Part shown: in pieces, positions 7,112 through 11,314 of the stretch
How the letters are laid out: each line of letters begins with the position of its first letter
How positions within the stretch are numbered: position 1 is the first letter of the stretch
NCBI GenBank assembly: GCA_903879875.1
Contig: CAIRNC010000443.1
Coordinates: 1 to 11,314, forward strand
Origin: an uncultured Bacteroidota bacterium
GTDB taxonomy: Bacteria; Bacteroidota; Bacteroidia; Flavobacteriales; Flavobacteriaceae
Direction of reading: 5' to 3'
DNA: 11,314 nucleotides
Program-made: the position numbers and the translations under genes
Notes under the pieces: model-generated
Databases searched by the model: none
Told to the model about the DNA's origin: nothing
The model's input: the letters and a program-made list of their open reading frames with translations, nothing else

Positions 7112-7402
7112 TTACTTTGGTTCGTTGTTTGTTTTTACACCTTCTACAAATATTTTAGCAGGTTTGAAAGCTGGAATATTGTGCGCTGGTATTTTAATTG
7201 TAGTGTTTTTAGAGATATTTCTTCCCGTTTTTTCTGCTCTGGTTTTAATGATAAAACTACCAAAACCTCTTAAATAAACATTGTCTCCTGTTTCTAATGA
7301 AGTTTTTACTTCTTCCATAAAACTTTCTACAACTGCTTGAACATCTCCTTTTTCAAGTCCTTTTTTTTCTGAAATTATCGCTACGATATCTGCTTTCGTC
7401 AT
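7112..7402 (-). CDS. hup: HU-family nucleoid DNA-binding protein
   Basis: A 96-residue protein of the HU/IHF family, which bends and compacts DNA as a dimer. Visible landmarks are the N-terminal helical part starting MTKADIVAIISEKKGL, the RGFGSF turn at residues 45-50, and the beta-arm and closing strand at 59-82 (TGRNISKNTT then IKIPAHNIPAFKPA). Length is typical (HU is about 90), with a short polar tail TNNEPK. In most HU proteins the tip of the arm reads GRNP, where the Pro intercalates into DNA; here it is GRNI (Ile63), so bending at that site may differ. The gene is divergent from mutY and has its own promoter in the 132-bp gap between them. The small basic protein gene follows 31 nt downstream, giving a probable two-gene transcript. 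Confidence 0.95.
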   Translation of the reverse strand: MTKADIVAIISEKKGLEKGDVQAVVESFMEEVKTSLETGDNVYLRGFGSFIIKTRAEKTGRNISKNTTIKIPAHNIPAFKPAKIFVEGVKTNNEPK

Positions 7403-7443
7403 TTTCTTTCGATTTATATTGTGTAATATTTTTTTTGAGGTTG

Positions 7444-7475
7444 CAAATATATGAATTAAAAAAACAATAAATCAA
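7444..7475 (-). promoter_or_regulatory. Predicted promoter of the HU gene
   Basis: On the minus strand TATATTTG (7451-7444) is a perfect TAnnTTTG -7 element. A TTG at 7475-7473 sits 21 bp upstream, within the 17-23 bp range known for Flavobacterium; another TTG at 7467-7465 is 13 bp away and too close. The leader would be about 35 nt. The intervening DNA is almost pure A/T. Confidence 0.65.
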
Positions 7476-7509
7476 TGATAAAAGATTAAAATTTAATAAC
7501 ATAAACATT

Positions 7510-7517
7510 TATTTTTG
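7510..7517 (+). promoter_or_regulatory. Predicted -7 element of mutY
   Basis: TATTTTTG matches TAnnTTTG and ends 17 bp before the mutY ATG, so the leader would be only about a dozen bases. There is no TTG at a suitable distance upstream (the stretch is A/T only), so the promoter is probably weak or uses a degenerate -33. Confidence 0.45.
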
Positions 7518-7534
7518 CGAACCAAAACACAACA

Positions 7535-8584
7535 ATGAAATTTTCTAACCTATTAGTTCAATGGTATTTACAAAACAAGCGTGATTTACCTTGGCGAAAC
7601 ACACAAAATCCATACCTTATTTGGCTCTCGGAAATCATGTTACAACAAACAAGAGTAGCGCAAGGATTGCCTTATTTTATTGCTTTTACGAATGCTTTTC
7701 CAACTGTTTTTGATTTAGCAAATGCTTCTGAACAAGAAGTTCTTAAGCTTTGGCAAGGTTTGGGTTATTATTCGCGCGCCAGAAATTTGCACAAAACGGC
7801 ACAACATGTTGCTTTTGAATTAAAAGGTGTCTTTCCTGGTAATTATTCCGAATTGTTGCAATTGAAAGGTGTTGGAGACTATACTGCTGCGGCAATTGCT
7901 TCTTTTTGCTATAACGAAAAAGTACCCGTAGTTGACGGAAATGTTTTTCGAGTTTTGTCAAGGTATTTTGAAGTAGAAACAGATATATCCTTACAATCGG
8001 CCAAAAAAGAATTTCGAAATTTGGCTTTTGAATTGATTGAAAATGAATCGCCAGCTCTTTTTAATCAAGCTATAATGGAATTTGGCGCCTTACAATGTGT
8101 GCCAAAAAGCCCAAATTGTTCTGTTTGTGTGATGAACAACAGTTGTCTTGCTTTGCAAAAGAAAAAAGTAAATCTTCTGCCTTTGAAGTCAAAAAAGACA
8201 AAAGTAACACAACGCTATTTTAATTATTTAATTTTAGAAGACGAACTCCAAAATACCATTATTAATAAAAGAACAGAGAAGGGAATTTGGCATAATCTGT
8301 ATCAATTTCCATTAATTGAAACACAAACAGATGAAAATCTTGAAACTATTTTATCGAAAATGGAACAAGAAGCGTCTTTTACGAATAAAGTAGTAACGCT
8401 TTCTGAACTAAACACTGACACTATAATTCATAAATTATCACATCAACATTTGCATATTAAATTTTGGAAAGTCATTGTGAGCGGGACTTTAATTAATGGC
8501 ATTAGTAAAGAAAAAGCCCTCGAATTTCCTTTTCCAATTGTGATTTATAATTTTATAGAAAATGATTTTTTTGAAGTAATCTAA
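7535..8584 (+). CDS. mutY: A/G-specific adenine DNA glycosylase MutY
   Basis: A 349-residue base-excision repair enzyme that removes adenine mispaired with 8-oxoguanine. The N-terminal helical glycosylase core has the catalytic Glu33 in SEIMLQQTRV, the helix-hairpin-helix LLQLKGVGDYTAAAIA at 107-122 and the catalytic Asp134 in VVDGNVFRV. The 4Fe-4S cluster ligands are C188, C195, C198 and C204, with the exact C-x6-C-x2-C-x5-C spacing of MutY. The C-terminal Nudix-like 8-oxoG recognition domain contains GIWHNLYQFPL (250-260) and LSHQ (301-304), the position of the FSH loop that contacts 8-oxoG. Length matches the family and no key residue is missing. The gene is divergent from HU, and ssb starts 34 bp downstream with its own promoter inside the mutY end. 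Confidence 0.97.
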   Translation: MKFSNLLVQWYLQNKRDLPWRNTQNPYLIWLSEIMLQQTRVAQGLPYFIAFTNAFPTVFDLANASEQEVLKLWQGLGYYSRARNLHKTAQHVAFELKGVFPGNYSELLQLKGVGDYTAAAIASFCYNEKVPVVDGNVFRVLSRYFEVETDISLQSAKKEFRNLAFELIENESPALFNQAIMEFGALQCVPKSPNCSVCVMNNSCLALQKKKVNLLPLKSKKTKVTQRYFNYLILEDELQNTIINKRTEKGIWHNLYQFPLIETQTDENLETILSKMEQEASFTNKVVTLSELNTDTIIHKLSHQHLHIKFWKVIVSGTLINGISKEKALEFPFPIVIYNFIENDFFEVI

Positions 8585-8599
8585 AAATTAGTATATTTG
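8567..8599 (+). promoter_or_regulatory. Predicted promoter of ssb-gldE-gldD
   Basis: TTTTTTG (8567-8573), an 18-bp spacer and TATATTTG (8592-8599) form a near-ideal Flavobacterium promoter, the best in the window. It overlaps the last codons and stop of mutY. Transcription should start near 8605, leaving a leader of about 14 nt before the ssb ATG at 8619. Confidence 0.75.
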
Positions 8600-8618
8600 G
8601 ACTTATTAATAGAACAAA

Positions 8619-9056
8619 ATGAACTCAACCTTAAACAAAGTAATGTTAATTGGTCATTTAGGAGACGATGTAAAATTGCACTATTTCAAAAGCGATTCGT
8701 GCATTGGAAGGTTTCCTTTGGCAACAAACGAAACCTATATTAATAAAGAAACGGGCGAAAAAATCACTTCAACCGAATGGCACAATATTGTTGTGAGGAA
8801 CAAAGCGGCTGAGTTGTGTGAAAAATATTTATCTAAAGGAGATAAAATTTACATCGAAGGACGCATTAAATCTCGGCAATGGCAATCGGAAGATGGTTCA
8901 ACAAAATACACCACCGAAATTCAAGCTATCGATTTTACTTTTCTGAATACTAAAAAAGAAACCGATGGCAACAAACAAAATTCGTTGACTGAACCAAAAA
9001 ACACTAACTTTGACCCGCCAAAAAACGCACTTCCAGAAAACGATTTGCCGTTTTAA
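8619..9056 (+). CDS. ssb: Single-stranded DNA-binding protein
   Basis: A 145-residue SSB that coats single-stranded DNA in replication, recombination and repair. Residues 4-108 form the OB fold: LNKVMLIGHLGDDVKL, the FPLATNETY strand, TEWHNIVV and the GDKIYIEGRIKSRQW segment. A disordered Asn/Pro/Lys-rich linker (about 111-138) leads to the acidic tip ENDLPF, the usual docking site for SSB partner proteins. Trp54 and Trp88 lie at typical DNA-contacting positions. The start is supported by the conserved N-terminus and the short A-rich leader. It is followed after 23 bp by gldE and is probably the first gene of that operon. Confidence 0.96.
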   Translation: MNSTLNKVMLIGHLGDDVKLHYFKSDSCIGRFPLATNETYINKETGEKITSTEWHNIVVRNKAAELCEKYLSKGDKIYIEGRIKSRQWQSEDGSTKYTTEIQAIDFTFLNTKKETDGNKQNSLTEPKNTNFDPPKNALPENDLPF

Positions 9057-9079
9057 TTGTTTAATTAATCCCATTTAAT

Positions 9080-10378
9080 TTGGATCCAGAACCTCCCAGT
9101 TTCAATTTTTTAGACCACATAGACACCGAATTACTTTTTGGTTTTATTGGTATTTTTGCTTTGCTTTTTTGTACAGCAATAGTATCTGGCGCAGAGACCG
9201 CCTTTTTCTCTTTGTCGCCTAACGATTTAGAAGACTCTTCGCAAGAAGACCCTGAAAAAATCAGAATAATTTCAAGATTATTAGAAAAACCGAAAAAACT
9301 ATTAGCCACTTTACTTGTAGCCAATAACTTTATAAACATTGGTGTAGTTATTTTATTCTCCTTCATTGGCGAAAATTTATTCGCAGCCATTCAGTCGCCT
9401 GTTTTGAAATTTTCAGTTGAAGTTATTTTAGTTACGTTCCTAATATTACTTTTTGGCGAAGTGTTGCCTAAAATTTATGCCAACAGAAACAATATTAAAT
9501 TTGCTAAAATGATTGTGTATCCGATTGCAGTTTTAGACAAATTGCTTTCGCCTATGAGCCTTCCGATGCGTGCGTTGACTATTTTTTTGCAAGAAAAACT
9601 AGGGAAACAAAAATCCAATTTTTCGGTAGATCAATTGTCTCAAGCGCTCGAATTAACTTCTTCTGAAGAGACTTCCACCGAAGAACAAAAAATTTTAGAA
9701 GGCATTGTTTCCTTTGGAAATACAGATACCAAACAGGTAATGAGTCCTAGAATTGATATTTTCGGCTTAGAAATCAACGAATCTTTTGCTGAAATTTTAC
9801 CAAAATTAGTAGCTAAAGGTTTTTCTAGAATTCCGGTTTTTAGAGACAACATTGACCATATTGAAGGCGTATTGTTTGTGAAAGACATAATTCCTCACAT
9901 TGATGCCAAAGATTTTGATTGGAAAACTTTGTTGCGAACCCCTTTCTTTGTTCCAGAAAATAAAAAATTAGACAACTTGCTGAAAGATTTTCAAAAAATG
10001 AAAAGTCATCTTGCCATAGTTGTTGACGAATATGGAGGAACTTCGGGATTGGTTTCGTTAGAAGATATTATCGAGGAAATTGTTGGCGAAATCAGTGACG
10101 AATTTGACGATGAGAACATCAACTACTCTCAAATTGATGATAAAAATTTTCTATTTGAAGGCAAAATTTATTTAAAAGATTTTTACAGAATTGTAGATGT
10201 CAACGAAGATTTCTTTGAAAATAAAAAAGGTGAAGCCGAAACATTAGCAGGATTGGTTTTAGAAATTTTAGGAAATTTTCCTAAAAAAGGGCAAAAAATA
10301 AACTTCGGAAAATGGCTTTTTACTATTGAATCTTTGGATAACAAAAGAATAAAACAAATAAAAGTTACTTTAGAATAA
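9080..10378 (+). CDS. gldE: Gliding motility protein GldE (CNNM/CBS, CorC-TlyC family)
   Basis: A 432-residue inner-membrane protein. The N-terminal DUF21/CNNM domain has membrane segments at about 16-36, 75-97, 113-130 and 145-158, including the SGAETAFFSL signature and LFGEVLPKIYA. Two CBS domains follow (about 215-275 with MSPRIDIF and SRIPVF; 282-340 with VVDEYGGTSGLVSLEDIIEE), then a CorC/HlyC C-terminal domain from 350 (FEGKIYLKDFYRI). In F. johnsoniae, gldE sits directly before gldD, and its overexpression partly suppresses a gldB mutant; the molecular role is not settled. The start must be TTG at 9080: a stop codon lies only six codons upstream with no ATG between, and the next in-frame ATG is near codon 144, inside the membrane domain. 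TTG is a rare start and may lower translation. The gene is 23 bp after ssb and 52 bp before gldD. Confidence 0.94.
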   Translation: MDPEPPSFNFLDHIDTELLFGFIGIFALLFCTAIVSGAETAFFSLSPNDLEDSSQEDPEKIRIISRLLEKPKKLLATLLVANNFINIGVVILFSFIGENLFAAIQSPVLKFSVEVILVTFLILLFGEVLPKIYANRNNIKFAKMIVYPIAVLDKLLSPMSLPMRALTIFLQEKLGKQKSNFSVDQLSQALELTSSEETSTEEQKILEGIVSFGNTDTKQVMSPRIDIFGLEINESFAEILPKLVAKGFSRIPVFRDNIDHIEGVLFVKDIIPHIDAKDFDWKTLLRTPFFVPENKKLDNLLKDFQKMKSHLAIVVDEYGGTSGLVSLEDIIEEIVGEISDEFDDENINYSQIDDKNFLFEGKIYLKDFYRIVDVNEDFFENKKGEAETLAGLVLEILGNFPKKGQKINFGKWLFTIESLDNKRIKQIKVTLE

Positions 10379-10380
10379 AG

Positions 10381-10404
10381 GTTTCGAAACTGTTTTTGAA
10401 ACTG
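10381..10404. repeat. GTTTC/GAAAC inverted and direct repeats in the gldE-gldD gap
   Basis: The 52-bp gap begins with the perfect palindrome GTTTCGAAAC (10381-10390) and a second GAAACTG at 10398-10404, 12 bp after the first at 10386-10392. A stem GTTTC/GAAAC with an internal loop is possible but weak. It could be a minor operator, an RNA processing site or chance. No TAnnTTTG is present in the gap. Confidence 0.3.
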
Positions 10405-10430
10405 CAAATTTCAATTCATAAATTAAAAAA

Positions 10431-10997
10431 ATGCAAAAAAGAACGCTTTCTTTTCTATTAATTATGGTGTTTTTACTTCCTTTTTTTGGATGTAAAAAAG
10501 ATGTACTGCCAAAACCCACTAGCCAATTGCGATTAGATTATCCAATTGCAAACTATGTTCGTTTAGAAAACAATTGCCCCTTTACATTTGATAGAAATAC
10601 GGAGGCGATTTTAAAAGACAAAGGCAATTGCAATTTTGAAATCAATTACCCAAAAATGAAAGCTACGATTTATCTTAGTTATAAACCAGTTCAAAATAAT
10701 ATCAATTCCCTTTTAAAAGACGCACAAAAATTGACTTATGAACATGTCATAAAAGCTGATGATATATTGCCTAAATTGTTTGTAAACAAAAAAGATAAAG
10801 TGTACGGAATGTTTTATGAAGTCAATGGAAATGCGGCTACAAATGCTCAATTTTATGTAACCGATAGCACGAAGCATTTTATAGATTGCTCCGTATATTT
10901 CTATGCCAAACCCAATTTTGATTCCATAATGCCAGCTGTTAGTTACATTAAAAACGACATGCAAAATCTGATGGAAAGTTTACGTTGGAAAAAATAA
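10431..10997 (+). CDS. gldD: Gliding motility lipoprotein GldD
   Basis: A 188-residue protein of the Bacteroidota-specific GldD family. Residues 1-20 are a lipoprotein signal (MQKRTLSFLL then a hydrophobic run) ending in the lipobox FFGC, so Cys21 should be lipidated and the rest should face the periplasm. The mature start KKDVLPKPTSQLRLDYP and the segment YVRLENNCPFTFDRN are family hallmarks as I recall them. In F. johnsoniae, disruption of gldD abolishes gliding and gives phage resistance. Its biochemical activity is unknown. Two further Cys pairs or singles (C49, C62 and C152) could form a disulfide. It is 52 bp after gldE and presumably in the same transcript. Confidence 0.94.
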   Translation: MQKRTLSFLLIMVFLLPFFGCKKDVLPKPTSQLRLDYPIANYVRLENNCPFTFDRNTEAILKDKGNCNFEINYPKMKATIYLSYKPVQNNINSLLKDAQKLTYEHVIKADDILPKLFVNKKDKVYGMFYEVNGNAATNAQFYVTDSTKHFIDCSVYFYAKPNFDSIMPAVSYIKNDMQNLMESLRWKK

Positions 10998-11023
10998 AAT
11001 AGGTTTTCTAAACATATAATTTT

Positions 11024-11314
11024 ATGCCAGATAAAGTGAGATGTCAATGGTGTGTGGGTATTCCAATTTATGAAGAATATCACGATCAAGAATGGGGAAT
11101 CCCTGTTCTTGATGACCAAAAATTGTTTGAGTTTTTAATTCTCGAGACTTTTCAAGCGGGATTAAGTTGGCTTACCATTCTGAGAAAAAGGGAGAATTTC
11201 AAAAACGCCTTTGACGCCTTTGACTATAAAAAAGTGGCCGATTATCAAGAAAATAAAATACAAGATTTGCTTCAAGATGCTGGTATTATTAGAAATCAGT
11301 TGAAAATAAGAGCA
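11024..11314 (+). CDS. tag: DNA-3-methyladenine glycosylase I, 3' end outside the window
   Basis: 97 codons of Tag are visible, running off the right edge. The enzyme excises 3-methyladenine from alkylated DNA. The start MPDKVRCQWC followed by EEYHDQEWG matches the zinc-site N-terminus of E. coli Tag: Cys7 and His20 correspond to its Cys4 and His17. LETFQAGLSW contains Glu41, the equivalent of the base-contacting Glu38. The end DAGIIRNQLKIRA matches the DAGIIR helix. The remaining zinc ligands lie outside. The ATG is 26 bp after the gldD stop, and no perfect promoter or terminator lies between, so it is probably co-transcribed with gldD; a one-mismatch TAGGTTTT at 11000-11007 might give extra initiation. 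Confidence 0.96.
   Translation, partial: MPDKVRCQWCVGIPIYEEYHDQEWGIPVLDDQKLFEFLILETFQAGLSWLTILRKRENFKNAFDAFDYKKVADYQENKIQDLLQDAGIIRNQLKIRA

Noticed and set aside
7074..7277. Plus-strand 67-codon ORF opposite the HU gene
   Set aside because: It is the shadow of HU, which has strong family signatures on the minus strand.
11000..11007. TAGGTTTT as a promoter for tag
   Set aside because: One mismatch to the -7 consensus and the nearest upstream TTG is only about 12 bp away; kept only as a note in the tag entry.

Overview
The window is AT-rich chromosomal DNA from a member of the Bacteroidota, almost certainly the Flavobacteriaceae and probably Flavobacterium or a close relative. The evidence is a secreted protein with a type IX secretion (T9SS) type A C-terminal signal, a large TonB-dependent receptor, the gliding genes gldE and gldD, promoters matching the Bacteroidota -7 element TAnnTTTG, and A-rich translation leaders without Shine-Dalgarno sites.

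Left part, 1-5170, plus strand: the 3' portion of a TonB-dependent outer-membrane receptor, open at the left edge. It is followed, after a 130-bp gap holding a promoter-like site, by an 832-aa T9SS-exported beta-helix protein with three Fn3-like repeats. The pair looks like a receptor plus surface-exposed partner; the substrate cannot be read from sequence. A strong bidirectional hairpin terminator separates it from the convergent block to its right.

Middle, 5175-7402, minus strand: an HU-family DNA-binding protein, a 30-aa extremely basic probable ribosomal protein too short for ordinary ORF calling, and RNase G/E (rng). The rng gene starts at GTG and lacks the zinc-link cysteines of enterobacterial RNase E/G. 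The 268-bp space between the small gene and rng holds four separate short arrays, all with a 7-nt period. One array spans a possible rng promoter, and two face each other and could fold into a hairpin. This is the least ordinary non-coding stretch in the window.

Right part, 7535-11314, plus strand: mutY (adenine glycosylase), ssb, gldE (starting at TTG), gldD (gliding lipoprotein) and the first 97 codons of tag (3-methyladenine glycosylase I). A clear TTG/TAnnTTTG promoter in the end of mutY should drive ssb-gldE-gldD, perhaps through tag. Genome-maintenance genes thus flank and join the gliding genes. The mutY-ssb-gldE-gldD stretch is, to my recollection, ordinary flavobacterial synteny.

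I see no tRNA, rRNA, CRISPR, insertion sequence or prophage. No gene-free stretch exceeds 300 bases. I found no convincing wholly new system; the best leads are the heptamer arrays before rng and the receptor/T9SS pair.
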